Assembly (NCBI GenBank): GCA_964036315.1
Contig: OZ038480.1
Span: 16,366,844 to 16,430,843, forward strand
DNA length: 64,000 bases
From: Acanthosepion esculentum
Lineage: Eukaryota; Mollusca; Cephalopoda; Sepiida; Sepiidae
Direction: 5' to 3'
Part shown: piece after piece, positions 29,345-41,819 of the stretch
Numbering within the stretch: position 1 is the first letter of the stretch
How the letters are laid out: each line of letters opens with the position of its first letter
Notes under the pieces: generated by a model
Told to the model about the DNA's origin: nothing
Database searches by the model: none
Seen by the model: the letters and a program-made list of their open reading frames with translations, nothing else
Program-made: the position numbers and the translations under genes

Positions 29345-29510
29345 GGTCCAAGGCTAGAGAGCCCAGTCTGCCTTACTATTTAACTTATAGCTGGGGAGAG
29401 AAGAGTTTGTGTCATTCCTTTCCCAGGGAAAAAATGAATGCAATAGAAAGTGCCAGAATCTGATCTTGGCTTGCCTATTCCACTCTCAGAACCGATAACT
29501 GTCATACTAA
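29345..29510 (-). repeat. SINE body fragment
   Basis: The plus strand has GAGAGCCCAGTCTGCCTTAC, ATAGCTGGGGAGAGAAGAGT and CATTCCTTTCCCAGGG, the reverse complement of the SINE body seen at 28.3 and 42.3 kb. Confidence 0.55.
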
Positions 29511-30635
29511 CCACACATGCATGAAGAACTATACATATCACTCTTGAATGTTTCAAATAGATTTTTAAATGTAATCTGAAATTTATTAAAATCATCACCA
29601 GAATTTTGCTTCACTCACAAAGGATTCCTTTTATAGAAGAAAATATAGATTTTCATAACATTGTCATCCCAAGCTTTATTTGGACAAATGAATTCATTTG
29701 TTTTATTGATGTTGTTATCACAATGTTTTAGCTGACCCCCTCTCCAGCTGTCTAATTATTTGTAAAGAAAAAAAAAAGGCAAAGATTGTTAAATGTATTA
29801 ATAGAAATGCTGTGGTAACAACAACAACAATAACAAAAAAGCATTCAATTGTCTGAAGAAAACTTAGTATGTTAATGAGTCTTCTCAAATTTAATTATTA
29901 ATAGCAGTTAGATTATAATAAAATTAAAAATATCTGTACTTAGTCGCACAAAGAATTTAGAGATTGGGGAGCAAAAATATTAATGTGTTTGGTTATTTCC
30001 TCCTAATTTTTGAAACTTCTCCTAGGGGGCGCTCTCCAGCATTATAAATACTCTATGATAATTTTCGATCACTCTCTTCTTACTTTTCTGCTTATACAAC
30101 AACATGTAAATCTCTTGCGGAAGATCGTGTTTTCCCTTTTTGGGAAATGAATGAACAATATACACACATTATTGTCTTTGTCACTTGTAACCTTTCTTGT
30201 TAAGACATCATCCATTGTTTGTACACATGTATATCGGTCCTTGTTTCTTTACGTTTCTTTATGTGGACTCATCCTCAGTCTGCTATGTTTGTTGGTATTT
30301 TAGGAAACACACGTGTTTATCTCACAACACGTACGCTGACCTGCAACAAATGTCTCAGCGGATATCTAAAGCAGTGTTTTAAAATTTTTTTTTTTACTCC
30401 ACCACACACTTGTAGAATAACTAAAACCAGGGTGCACTTTAAATTTGAATGAGGAAAAACAAGTCATTAAGTTTGAAAATAGGAAAATACTAAAGAAGTC
30501 TCATGAAATAAGCATTGATTTTTAATACATTACATTAATTGGTGTCTCACATTTAAAAAATAAAGATGTTTTAAATATCAAAATAATTTATAAATTACTC
30601 CTCTTTTAACTTGGGGTACACCTGGCTATCCTGTA
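29511..30635. other. no recognised gene
   Basis: AT-rich sequence without recognised domains or repeat boundaries. Confidence 0.4.
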
Positions 30636-30809
30636 GGGTGCATTAGTGTGTACAGGCATACTCTAAAGGTTCACTCTCAGCTGCCCCTGATAATCCCATT
30701 GGCCGTATCTTTCTACCGAATAACCCTCTGACCGAACACATCTCCAACAATCTAAACGCGCTAAAAATTAAAACTACTACATTACCCACTAAATCTATAC
30801 GTATACATA

Positions 30810-31178
30810 TTGAATAATACCAGCAGACAGCATATTACATCCGATGCTTGTGTCTATCAGGTGCCCTGCAGAGACTGTAACCTGAGTTATGTAGGCGAGA
30901 CAGGTAGATCATTGAAATCTCGCATTTCCGAACATAAACGTGACATTCGCCTCGGTAATCTAAGCAGTGCTTTAGTTATACACATAGCCAAATCTGATCA
31001 CAATTTTGATTTCGACTCTGTGAAGATCTTAAAATATATCCACAATAAAAACCTTAGGCAGATTTATGAGGCTGGCATGATAGCCACCTCACACACAGTA
31101 AATAACCGACCAGGGTTCTTTCAGATCGCGAGCTGTGTAGCAAGATTAATGCGTGACAAACGTACCGATAAGCTATAG
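30810..31178 (+). CDS. Penelope-like GIY-YIG endonuclease domain
   Basis: 122 codons. CVYQVPCRDCNLSYVGETGR carries the GIY (VYQ) and YIG (YVG) motifs with the intervening Cys pair, followed by LKSRISEHKRDIR, in which Arg and His occupy the expected catalytic positions, then HIAKSDHNFDFDSVKIL and a C-terminal YEAGMIATSHTVNNRPGF. The ATG is probably internal to a longer truncated polyprotein, because similarity continues upstream in another frame. The nuclease would nick the target during retrotransposition. Confidence 0.82.
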   Translation: MNNTSRQHITSDACVYQVPCRDCNLSYVGETGRSLKSRISEHKRDIRLGNLSSALVIHIAKSDHNFDFDSVKILKYIHNKNLRQIYEAGMIATSHTVNNRPGFFQIASCVARLMRDKRTDKL

Positions 31179-31389
31179 TTTTAAATAGTCCCCCCCACCT
31201 TCCACTTAGGACACAATCTTTTCCCTGTGCGCAGGTCTTCGTAGTTGCCGCCCATGCGACGCCAGCGTATCCGACTCCAAGAAAGAATACTCTGACTTTA
31301 GAATTTCAGTTTTTCTGTTTCTGACCTGTCCTGTATATATCGTCTCTTCATCAAACTTAAATCTAATATAAATATGTCTCCATTAACCA

Positions 31390-31433
31390 TGTCCCGAAGA
31401 AGGTCTATTTGACCGAAACGTCTGACGTCGACA
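31390..31433 (+). ncRNA. hammerhead-like motif at Penelope 3' end
   Basis: TGTC pairs with GACA (390-393 with 430-433 of the 31-kb block) as stem I. CCGAAGA stands in the CUGANGA box, GGTC/GACC forms stem II, then GAAAC, a 4-bp stem III (ACGT/ACGT, loop CTG) and GTC at the cleavage position. The conserved U4 is C and an extra A precedes stem II, so catalysis is doubtful. Confidence 0.55.
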
Positions 31434-31502
31434 GAATAACAAAAACAAAATAAAAACAGTAAACTCACATATTCGGATTTTGCTTTGTCTTTTCCACATT
31501 TT

Positions 31503-31507
<5 letters not shown>

Positions 31508-31556
<49 letters not shown>
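31508..31556. repeat. (TA)n(GT)n microsatellite
   Basis: Starts where the Penelope 3' end stops. Confidence 0.95.
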
Positions 31557-32008
31557 AATTAATGTGAGTTAAATTTATAACTTAGCTGATTGATGTTACT
31601 TTCATCATCCCAACTTGTAGACAGACCTAACCATCCACTCTTCAGACATGATCAGCAAATATTTATATATAATTGTGTATTTGGGCAGCAATCTCTCTTT
31701 TATTAAAGTTTCATTAAAAAAGATTGATAAGGTACTGCGGTTAAATTTAAAAAAAATAATTTTCTTCTTTTCTGGACATAAATTATATAGAAATTGTCCA
31801 AATGTTTTGTATATCCAAGCGCTTTTGGCTGTACTTTTAGCCATCATCAAGGATGATTTTATTTTTACTTTTAACTGTATGTATGAATTGTTTTATGTAT
31901 GTATCTAGAATTATAGGAATGTTTTATTTTCCAAACATGGTCAGCACATTGTGACTGTGTTCATAGTTGATACTGAGTGTTGGCTTTTACTTTTTTTTAT
32001 AAATAATG
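31557..32008 (-). repeat. Penelope-type 3' fragment in unassigned sequence
   Basis: The minus strand at 31.80-31.86 kb reads CATCCTTGATGATGGCTAAA, AGTACAGCC and AAAAGCGCTTGG, resembling the stem-II/GAAA region of Penelope ends. Nothing else recognised. Confidence 0.4.

Positions 32009-32077
<69 letters not shown>
32009..32077. repeat. (TA)n microsatellite
   Basis: Uninterrupted TA array. Confidence 0.95.
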
Positions 32078-32078
<1 letters not shown>

Positions 32079-32424
32079 TAACTATACTCGCATCGAAAAT
32101 CCTTCGAATTCTTGATTTACCAATAGTTAAATCAATAGTTAAATCAATCTCAAAGGGAAAAAAAGGGTTTTAAAAAAGAAAGAGCCAGGAACATGAAAGT
32201 CTGTCGAAAATAATCGCACAGATACAGGTTCAAGGCCCAAAGAGAAAAACCCGATACAAGTAAACAACTAACTAAAGAGCTCGATACAAATGTAGAGCAG
32301 ACCTAGTCAAACCTAATGAGCCAGACAAACCTACCAAGGTTTCACTGAGGCAGATCATCAGGCCAGCTGACCCTGATGATCTGCCTCAGTGAAACCTTGG
32401 TAGGTTTGTCTGGCTCATTAGGTT

Positions 32425-32429
<5 letters not shown>
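32078..32429. mobile_element. microsatellite-flanked hairpin element, family 1 copy 2
   Basis: Body similar to 2839-3084 (ATCGAAAATCCTTCGAATTC, GAAAGAGCCAGGAACATGAA, TAGAGCAGACCTAGTCAAAC) followed by arms 32305-32362 and 32372-32429 (58 bp, one mismatch) and a 9-bp loop. The arms share their first ~40 bp with copy 1, then differ, so the tip of the hairpin is variable. TA arrays abut both ends. Confidence 0.78.

Positions 32430-32480
<51 letters not shown>
32429..32480. repeat. (TA)n microsatellite
   Basis: TA array between the hairpin element and a Penelope 3' end. Confidence 0.95.
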
Positions 32481-32483
<3 letters not shown>

Positions 32484-33100
32484 CAAAGTGGAAAAAGGTT
32501 TTCATGTGATGCGTTTCAGCCTTTAGGACTTCATTGAACTGAATTTGTTTATGTTGGTGCGACTACATATACACATGGACAAGAGAGGCAGAGAATTCTA
32601 AATTTTAAATTATTTTCCATTTTAAAACTTTTTTTAATGCATTTTGGGTATATAATCTAGCTGATTTCATTTAGATTCTTCTTTTTTGTATTTTCATTCT
32701 TTGTATTTCTATCACTGTGATAATACATCTGCCAGGAATGTTGAAATGTTGTAAGAGTCTGGGTTTAAATTTACTGTGGATGATCTCGTGATTAAGGCAC
32801 TTTCTAAATATTTTCATCTTAGTGAATTCTTTTCTCGTTTTGATCAGAGTAGCATTTTTTATAGCAAAATTGTGGTCAGTCTCATTACAGTGAACAATTA
32901 ATGCATTGTGTTGTTTTGTAAAATGTTCCTTTTGTGTTCATATCATTTTTATTTAAATTGCTTGAGGTTTCACCCATGTATCTTTTGTGACAATCATCAC
33001 GAGCGATAAAGTAAATTCCTCCTTCATGTTTTAGCTTATTGTTTTGTTTTGTATTAATTAAATTCTTATTATTTTAGATGTAATTGTAATTAATTAAGCT
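32481..33100 (-). pseudogene. Penelope-like GIY-YIG remnant
   Basis: Minus-strand reading shows GGIYFIARDDCHKRYMGETS (GIY and YMG motifs), then a frame-broken C-terminal part with NETDHNFAIKNATLIK and KEFTKMKIF, and further on a GAAGTCC..AAGG..GAAACGC 3' signature facing the TA array at 32480. Several stops and frame changes. Confidence 0.7.
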
Positions 33101-33185
33101 AAAAGGAGCTTGAAGGAGGAATTTACTCTAAGCGTGAGGTGAAGAATTGGCAAATGAGAAAATTCACCTGACAGGTACCATGATG

Positions 33186-33255
33186 TGAACACTCCTTCAA
33201 TAGACACTATATATATGATAAAATATAAAGATTGAAATCATATATATATATAATT

Positions 33256-33313
<58 letters not shown>

Positions 33314-33341
33314 TTATTTATATATATATATATATATATGT
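33186..33341. repeat. (TA)n microsatellites
   Basis: Several TA runs separated by short ATATGATAAAATATAAAGAT-type sequence. Confidence 0.9.
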
Positions 33342-34245
<904 letters not shown>

Positions 34246-34262
<17 letters not shown>

Positions 34263-34341
34263 CTATATCTTTTATATATAAACTACTGTAGACTACTATA
34301 TCTTTATATATATATATAGAGACTACTATAGACTACTATAT

Positions 34342-34382
<41 letters not shown>
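34246..34382. repeat. ATAGACTACTATATCTTT tandem repeat with (TA)n
   Basis: Three to four units of TAGACTACTATA(TCTTTATATA) separated by variable TA stretches. Confidence 0.7.
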
Positions 34383-34385
<3 letters not shown>

Positions 34386-34453
34386 AATATTATTTCCCTT
34401 TCCCCTGCATTCTTTTTCAAGACCTCTCAATTGCAGTATCCTTGTTATTAATT

Positions 34454-34876
34454 TCATTCAAAGGCAGGATATGGCAATGCAACTGTAGGGATATTATTAT
34501 TATTATTATTATTATAAATAATTAAAATAAAATATAAAATAATAATGAAAATTATAAATAAAATAAAACAATAACATAAAAAACATTGTATAAAATAAAT
34601 TAAATAAAAATTAAAAATTAATAAAAATACACCCAGCATGCAACAAAAAAGACTGTTCCTGCCAGAAATACGAACAAAAGACATTAAATTCAACTTCTTC
34701 ACCACAGATCTTGTTACGGGCAACACATGTCCAACTTCTTTCTGTGATATGGCTTGTAATGCTATGCTAATAATTCTCCCTTTTATCACATGTACCATAA
34801 AACAATTGTAACTTAAAATAAACATGCACCATTGCAAACAAAAAATATAAATAAATTGTATGAAATTAACATACAA
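34454..34876 (-). CDS. unassigned 140-codon ORF
   Basis: An open frame with a central hydrophilic part (RIISIALQAISQKEVGHVLP, VTRSVVKKLNLMSFVRISGR) and a C-terminal low-complexity Leu/Ile/Phe/Asn tract encoded by an (ATT)n run. I do not recognise the family. The low-complexity tail argues against a conserved protein; it may be the end of a LINE ORF. Confidence 0.25.
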   Translation of the reverse strand: MYVNFIQFIYIFCLQWCMFILSYNCFMVHVIKGRIISIALQAISQKEVGHVLPVTRSVVKKLNLMSFVRISGRNSLFCCMLGVFLLIFNFYLIYFIQCFLCYCFILFIIFIIILYFILIIYNNNNNNNIPTVALPYPAFE

Positions 34877-35258
34877 TTTATGATGTTTTTCCTGTTATTT
34901 GTGTACATTTTATTTCCTGTCAAGTCTGCTTTTATCTCCGTGAACACAAGGCTAATTTCTGCTCCTATGATGTGAGTGAATCCCCTACACAACTATGAAA
35001 TTCAAACAAATTCAAATTCAAGGCTAAGAGTCACCGACAGTGGCAGAATAAACATTTTGCACAGCAAATGAAGTCACATAAAAGTTAATTATACAATTTT
35101 TTTACTTTTCACTTGTACTTATATTGTGGGATTAGTCTTCTAGAGATTTTATGTATATAAAACTTATATAAAAGTTTAGTAGTTTTATTTTGAAAATTAG
35201 TGGTAGGAATAATTTTAGTCAAAATGATGCAGTTCAGCTCAATAACATTGATTGAGCC
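34877..35258. other. no recognised feature
   Basis: AT-rich, nothing recognised. Confidence 0.4.
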
Positions 35259-35962
35259 TGTAGTGACGCCTACACACACCATGCCTACAATTTACTTAAC
35301 AGCAATTGGACAATAAATAAACAGTACTATTCGTAAAGACAATTAAAATAAAAATTCCTCGTGTTTTGTTTCAACCAAACTAGCTATAGAAAAAAAATCA
35401 ACAATTGGTCGATTTTAGGCCAATCATAGAAATTGACACTTCTTCGATATTCTTCCCACGCTTGTTCTGGGAGCCTACTTTACTGTATAAAAGCAGAAGT
35501 TTAAGAAAGAAACTTCAGTAGAATACTAAATTCCACAACCAAAACCTTGTACGTGTATTCTCGCAATTTTCTACTCACACACACAGACATTAACTACATT
35601 CACACACACAGTGAACTGTCTGTTATCAAAGCCAAACGAACTATTCAGAACTTTAACATTCTTCTGCACAAACAAAGAACTTTCAAATTCAAACATCAAA
35701 CATTCTTAAACACTAGACAAATATCAACAAAGAAACTCCTTACAACATACACTTGTATTTCCCACACGGTACAAGGGAAATCACTTTTTACGACTTAATC
35801 TTTATTGTCATTGTATATGCTTTTGTTTCAATATATGTTTTACTTGTTGATCTTTCAATCATCTCTTGTTGTTCTTTTCTGTGTTTTCGTTGCAAATTTA
35901 ATGTGGAGTGTTAATGATAAAAACGCAACCTTCGACAAAAACCTTCTGATAATTTCTTAACA
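35259..35962 (+). repeat. 704-bp LTR-like sequence
   Basis: TGTAGTGACG...TTTCTTAACA, same length and partly the same sequence as 4582-5285, including CTGGGAGCCTACTTTACTGT and a TATAAAA box near 35.49 kb. It is followed by ACCATTAGCGCCCCACAAGG, which resembles a primer-binding site. No coding part follows before the mariner. Confidence 0.6.
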
Positions 35963-36418
35963 ACCATTAGCGCCCCACAAGGCTAAAAGAGTGAAGTTTA
36001 TCTTCTGTTTTGTTCTCAGTTTCAGCCAAAATTGGAGGAAGGGTGTTGAAAAACCATTATCCTTCCTTAGGGTAATGCTTAAATGAAAGAATTTGTCTCC
36101 TGACTGAAGAAAGAAGGTTGCAGAAAATAAATAAAATATTTATTGTGCATGAGTGAACACAGGTATTCAAAATTGGGAGAAAAGAATTTTAGAACTTAAA
36201 TATAAAATGAAGATATTATTTTCTGCTTAAAAATACAAGGTAACCAAAAAAGTTCTGTCCGTTTTTTTCTTAGTCATTGAATGAAGTTGAAATATATACG
36301 AAATGCGTGTAGCAATTGTTTTCAAATTTGGACAGCCGGAAGTAGGAACATCAGACGTTATAAAAAACATGCGCACCGTGCCCGGCCATCAGTTATAAGC
36401 CGGACAGCTGTGAGAAGG

Positions 36419-38083
36419 ATGGAAGTGTCTAGAGATCTCGTTCGGGGCTGTTTGCTTTACGACTTCAAAGTGGGCTTATCAGCAGCTGCATCAAGTCGCC
36501 GCATATGTCAAGTGTTTGGGGATAGTGCTGTGGATGAACATACTGCAAGGCGTTGGTTTCGAAAATTCAAGTCAGGAGATTTGTCTCTCCATGATGAGCC
36601 TCGCAGTGAACGACCACAGGTCTTGAATGACGGAGTCCTGAAGGCGGCCATTGAAGAGGACAGTAGTCTAATGTGTGATGAACTTGCAAGACAGTTCAAC
36701 GTTTCCGATGAAACAGTTAGACTTCACCTGCACCGCCTAGGTAAGACGTACAAACTGAGCAAGTGGGTTCCGCAAACGCTGTTGGAGGTCCACAGGGGAC
36801 AACGAGTGGCAGCCTGCATATCGCTGCTTTCTCGCCACCGTACTGCATCCTTACTCAATCGAGTGCTTACCAGTGATGAAAAGTGGGTTCTGTACGAAAC
36901 TTCCAAGCGTTCCAGACATTGATTGTCTCCTCAGGATGATGTCCCTCACACCGCAAGACCGCCTATGCACCCATGCAAGATTATGCTTTGTGTCTGGTGG
37001 ACAGGTCGTCAAGTGGTTCATTATGAACTGCTACCAACAGGTCAAACGGCCACTGGAGACCTATACTCGCAGCAATTGAAACGTGTGCAACAGGCATTGC
37101 GCCAGAAGGAGCCAGCACTGGTGAATTGCAAAGGTGTGCTTTTCTTCCATGACAACACCAGGCTGCATGTCGCGCGAGGGGTCAGGGATACCATACAGCA
37201 ACTTGGGTGGGAGATGTGCTGTTCCTTATTTTATTTTCCATACACACAATAAAAATTAATTCACACCAAGGGTATCAAAAAATACAACTGCGCAGGAACT
37301 CACTCCTCACCATACCCTGTGGGGTCAAAAACAAGAACGGCGCACCCAAAAGTTCGGACGTAGTGAAAAGCACACCACGTGGTAAAAAAATATGATTTAT
37401 TGACCAATCAGGGCTCGACATAAGAAACCCATTTCTTAATCTCCCCGGAGCCTCATCATTCAGATATAAGGAAGGTAGAAACTCTCATCAGACCAGAGGG
37501 AGGACAGCGACAAGCCGACATCAAAGCAACACGGACAGCTTCGAACACACACACACAGAGAATTCAGCAGTTCACACAACAGGCAGTATCGCATATCAGT
37601 GAATATTCCTTCACCCTCTCTTTCTTTCATCTCGCTCGCTACACATCGTCCTACCTTTTCCCTCTCACATTCCCAGTGCCTTTCTTTCTCCTTTTTTTCC
37701 ACTGCTTTACGGACAATTTCATTTTTGTACAAAAAAAATAATTCTTATATTTTTTTTTACGAAAATAAACAAAAGTTTATTTTGCTTTATTTGTAGTGTA
37801 TTTTCCTTTTATTATTTGTCTGAGGGACTTCTTTGCACCCTCAACAGAGACTTTGTGCCATCCACCTTATTCACCTGACCTTGCGCCATCCGATTAACAC
37901 CTCTTCCACTCCCTGGATAATCATCTTCGTGGGAAATCCTTCACCAATGAAGCAGACTTGCGCAAAGCCCTCACGGACTTCTTTGCGTCAAAACCCCCCG
38001 AGTTCTACCGCAAGGGCATTGAACAGCTGGAGACACATTGGCAGAAGGTGCTGGATGCCGATGGCGATTACTTCGAATACTAA
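36419..38083 (+). pseudogene. mariner transposase, interrupted
   Basis: MEVSRDLVRGCLLYDFKVGL begins the helix-turn-helix region typical of mariner/SETMAR transposases, with DEPRSERP linker and WVPQTLLEVHRGQRVAAC. The first catalytic Asp is in TSDEKW, the second in FFHDNTR near 37.15 kb, and the third in SPDLAPSD after the insertion. TGA replaces the Trp expected after RSRH at 36920-36922 and TAA replaces the Tyr after LAPSD at 37895-37897. The frame is otherwise the same on both sides. The end is LDADGDYFEY. Confidence 0.92.
37215..37846 (+). mobile_element. 632-bp solo LTR inside the mariner transposase
   Basis: Begins TGTGCTGTTCC, ends ACCCTCAACA, and is flanked by GAGA (37211-37214 and 37847-37850). 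Excision restores the expected mariner sequence around GWE. Contains an AATAAA signal in ACGAAAATAAACAAAAG near 37.76 kb. Parent family not identified. Confidence 0.75.
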
Positions 38084-38719
38084 ATATAAGTTACACATAC
38101 TGTGAAGCGTTTTCTTTTTTTCCTTTAAAAACGGACAGAACTTTTTTGGTTAAATCGTACTTCAAATTTTGACCAAAAGAAATCAACAAATTTACAGAAA
38201 TAAATAAATAATAATTCATCGGCGGATGTTCCTCGTTCTCGTGTATTTCATTTTCGTGTTATACTCATCCTTTTTCAGTTCAGTTCCTGTGTCTCTACCT
38301 TTGACGGTCGACAAGAACGATCCTTGATGAAACATTCAGCCAAACAAGTTAGAGATCTGATTAAAAAAAAAAAAGGCAGTAAATATAAAAATTTTACGAT
38401 ATAAGGGAAATAACTCTGACCTTAATGCCATTGGATTACTTCCCTTGTTTAAAGCCATCGCTGGATACTTTATTAATTACTACAATACCTTTCTAAAAAT
38501 GCACTGTTGTAAAAAGGACATTAGAAGTTGAGATAAGAATATGAAGGTGTGTCAGTATCAAATACATGAATTTACTATATTTCTTTTTACCCATTTTGCT
38601 TTGTATTCCAAGAAGTTACCATGGTAACAACACCAAAATTTATGTTTGACTAATAAACAGAAAAGAAATTATTTACAGTATTATTTAGTGATTTTTACAT
38701 TTTCCGAAATCTACCTCGA

Positions 38720-39065
38720 TTGGACGTGCGGGTGGTGTAATGCTTATTGGTGCAGAAAGTGAAGTCGCAAGCTGAGTTCAAATTCCAGTTGATTTTATCT
38801 CATTTGCTTCGCACTTTGGAAAGGGCATGAATTCATTTTTCTTCAGTTAAGGGTTAAATAGTAGAGCAGGCTGAACTCTTTTGTATTGGTTGCCAACCAG
38901 TGTAGGAGAAAGATAACTCTGAATTCAAGACTAACCTCAAGAGGGATAGGCTCCGTCAGGTTATCCTGCCCTAGACACACCCACTACTTCGATAGCAGTA
39001 ATGTATATCCTGTACCAATGGCCTCGAGGTGGTTATCAGACTGATAAAGCTTGAGTCAACATCTA
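38720..39065 (+). repeat. tRNA-derived SINE
   Basis: A-box-like GTGGTGTAATGCTTATTGG and B-box GAGTTCAAATTCC in the head, a body with GGTTGCCAACCAGTGTAGGA, then GATAACTCTGAATTCAAGAC and CTAGACACACCCACTAC. The last parts are shared with the SINE at 50.5-50.8 kb. Confidence 0.78.
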
Positions 39066-39450
39066 CTAATGCCCGTCATTTTGAAATGCGTAAAAAACAT
39101 TACTCCCGTGCTACTTGTCTGTGCTTGACCTTATAGCAGCATTGTTTGTGTTTTTTATTACAAAAATATTAATATATAATAAAGTTTCAATAATTAAGTT
39201 AAGAGTTAAAATTACAATTTATTTACACTCTTAAAACAAAGATTTTTTGCATGTGTGTGTGTGTGCGTGTGTGCACGTGTTGAATTTTTGCAGATGAATA
39301 TTTAATAGAAAACAGTTTTATTTGAAATATTTATAGAAATAGATACATGTTTACTATAGAAAAAAGTTGATCTATTTAGTAAATGTTTTTACAGGAAAAG
39401 AGGGAGTAGAAGCATATTTACTTAGAGAAGCTGACATGTAATTTCAGTTG

Positions 39451-39769
39451 CCAGTGGGACATTTGATCTTGAAAAAAACTTCACTTCCCTCTTTGAAGAA
39501 TAGGGAGTTGTCTGTGTAGATGAGCTGGCATTTTTTAATTGACTGATAACCTATTGCAAAGTCTTATATTTACCTGTTTTCAAGGGAAACAAACTCAGGT
39601 TTTTGAATTTCCCCAGTGGGACTTTTGATCTTTCACTTTCCTCTTTGAAGAATAGGGAGTTGCTTGGTATAGATTTGTGTAGATGAGCTGGCATTTTTGA
39701 ATTAACTGATAACCTATTGCAAAGTCTTCAAGTTTTCAAGGGAAATGAACTCAGGTTTTTGAATTTCCT
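39451..39769. repeat. tandem duplication of ~160 bp
   Basis: CCAGTGGGAC through CAGGTTTTTGAATTTCC occurs twice in tandem (39451-39612 and 39613-39769) with a few indels. Confidence 0.85.
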
Positions 39770-41090
39770 AAAATCAGTAGCAATTGAATGAAAATTCTCT
39801 TTTTATTCCTTATTTTCTATGAAATTTTAAATTTTATTTTTTGATGACTTTTTTTTTAATGTGATCATCTTTTCTGAGGCTTCTGAAATTTTGATATGCT
39901 ATTTTAGTTATTAAATTTGAAACATTGATTTTAAGTTTTCTATTTTATAATAACCTGGCTATTAAAAAGCAGCATTAAATTGCCCACAGCTAAATACTGG
40001 CTGTATTAAACATAATTCAGCTTTGTTAAATGAATAGAATCAGACCATATATTTTTCTTATTTTTCTCAAGCCAACTGAATCATTAATGGATCTGTTAAT
40101 GGCCATTAAATGGTGATATTTTTATCACTTCTTAAAATGGATTTGACTTTTCTGATTAAAAATTCAAATTTATCATCATGTCTAAAAATAACCCTTCCCA
40201 ATTTTACTACCCCAAAATATAAAAAACCTTGTCTTCACAGAACACAAAAATAGTGAACAGAGATGTAGACATGACAAGACTAAAAAATTAATTCCTGAAC
40301 TATAAGCTAACCATCAATGATGTTTTTCAGGACTGATATACAAGTAAAGAATCCCTAAAGAAAAAAGCTAATACATTAAGAACATTTTTAATACAGTTCA
40401 CCTATCAAAAGATTTTAATACTACCAAACATAGAAATGGATTTGCAACTGTTATAATCTACTTCTAATTAAACTTCTTTTTAATTAATTCCACATTAAAA
40501 TTTGTCAGCCAGATGTCAACACTATGAAGGCAAAATAAAAAATAAAAAAGTCACTCTCTGAGCAATTGTGCCTGGCACACAAAACAAATGCCCCCAAAAT
40601 ATCAAATAAAAATCTAAACATTGGAGCCAATCACGAATGTTGCTGCTAAAGTAAACACATGACAAAAAAGGCTCACTGCTTAAAAGGACCCACTCACTTA
40701 CACTCTAGGTAATAAGCAGGCAGTTACAGAGTTCACCAGTGGCCTACTGGTCAATCGATCTGACACCAGCTTCAACACCAGGCCTGTATACAACCAACTC
40801 TCCCATCCTCCAGGTTGCTTCCCTCACCCACAAAAGAAGCATTCTGCTTTGATCCATTATACTCGCAATGTAGATAATTTTATTTTAACATATCTTTTTC
40901 TTTCCACCCCACCAGAAATACTTTGTTGTGTTTGTTTGTTACTCTTGCAAACATGCACGGTATATAACATAAACTTATGACCAAAAGATACATAGGAAAA
41001 ATTAATGTCTGTTTCAACTCTAAATCTTGTTTATATTTTTTGTTGTATATTTTACCTTTCTCAATTCATTCTTTTTCCTTCATAATTCTT
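39770..41090. other. no recognised feature
   Basis: AT-rich sequence with no recognised domain. If a host intron exists in this window, stretches like this are the best candidates, but nothing positively shows it. Confidence 0.35.
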
Positions 41091-41175
41091 TTTCCTTTGT
41101 TAACTTTTTACGCTATATGGGACCTAGTAACTCATTCCATAGGGCTTACGGCGATGAAAAATAATAAATAAATTT
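41091..41175 (+). repeat. LINE-like 3' tail
   Basis: GCTATATGGGACCTAGTAAC, then GCGATGAAAAATAATAAATA. A GCGATGAA(AT)n ending is typical of several LINE 3' ends. No coding part attached. Confidence 0.35.
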
Positions 41176-41269
41176 CAAGATAGTTTTTATGGTCACTAAA
41201 TGGAGACATTTCATCATTTGTTAAAATGGTATTGTTTTTTCAAGAAAAGACATAACCCTATGATGCATG

Positions 41270-41800
41270 TCCCATTGGTCTGCATATTGTTGGATTTCTG
41301 CTGCCTCTGCCTGCCACCAGGTGTTCTGGAATGTCTGCTGATTTTTTATCAGCAAGCAATCCAGAACTGAGGGGGAGGTTCTCGAAAGCCAGGCATGCTT
41401 CTCATTTTTGATTGATCAGCTACTTAATTTCTTCTTGATGCTCAATGAACCACTCCTGATTTTTCCTTATCTGAAACCCAAACACTTTTTCAGCTGCTGA
41501 TTTTTTTACATTGTGCAGGGTTGTCCATTTTCTACTGATGCTCCCTGTGTTCAATGAGTTGTTGAGGTGCTTTTCAACAGATAATAGAAAGGGCTCTGAT
41601 ATTTGGGGGTCCTGGAGTTTCACACAGTCAAAGTGTCAGTGAGGCCTGTCTGCTGGAGGACGCTTAGGTGGTCAGCAAAAAGAGATCTTGAGATGCGAGA
41701 GCAGACAGTGATCTGTTTGGCAATCATCCACTCCAGGCATGGAACTGGTGATGTAGACATCCTTTTTGTCTCAGAATTGATATAAGGACATATTCCAAGG
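41270..41800 (-). pseudogene. RTE-like LINE endonuclease end and linker
   Basis: Minus strand: MPGVDDCQTDHCLLSHLKI corresponds to the catalytic end of the endonuclease (consensus DCWTDHRL). LQDPQISEPFLLSVEKHLNN, SISRKWTTLHNVKKSAAEKV and RKNQEWFIEHQEEIK match the linker of the LINE at 14.66-15.2 kb, followed by NTWWQAEAAEIQQYADQ. Several stops; RT absent. Confidence 0.75.
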
Positions 41801-41819
41801 TGTGCCAGTGATTAGATCT

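Larger units (their letters stand above)
30640..31507 (+). mobile_element. 5'-truncated Penelope-like element
   Basis: Frame-broken coding sequence (AALKIKTTT-type tether) leads into a GIY-YIG ORF, a ~200-bp 3' untranslated region and a hammerhead-like motif, ending at a (TA)n(GT)n array. It is a different family from the minus-strand Penelope at 18-19.7 kb. Confidence 0.75.
36243..38150 (+). mobile_element. mariner element split by an LTR
   Basis: Terminal inverted repeats ACCAAAAAAGTTCTGTCCGT (left, from 36243) and its complement ending at 38150, flanked by TA on both sides (36241-36242 and 38151-38152). The transposase gene is present but carries two nonsense codons and a 632-bp insertion. 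Without the insertion the element is about 1.27 kb, normal for mariner. Confidence 0.93.

Noticed and set aside
39770..41090. Host gene exons
   Set aside because: No conserved coding pattern or paired splice-like junctions could be supported; small ORFs here are compatible with chance.
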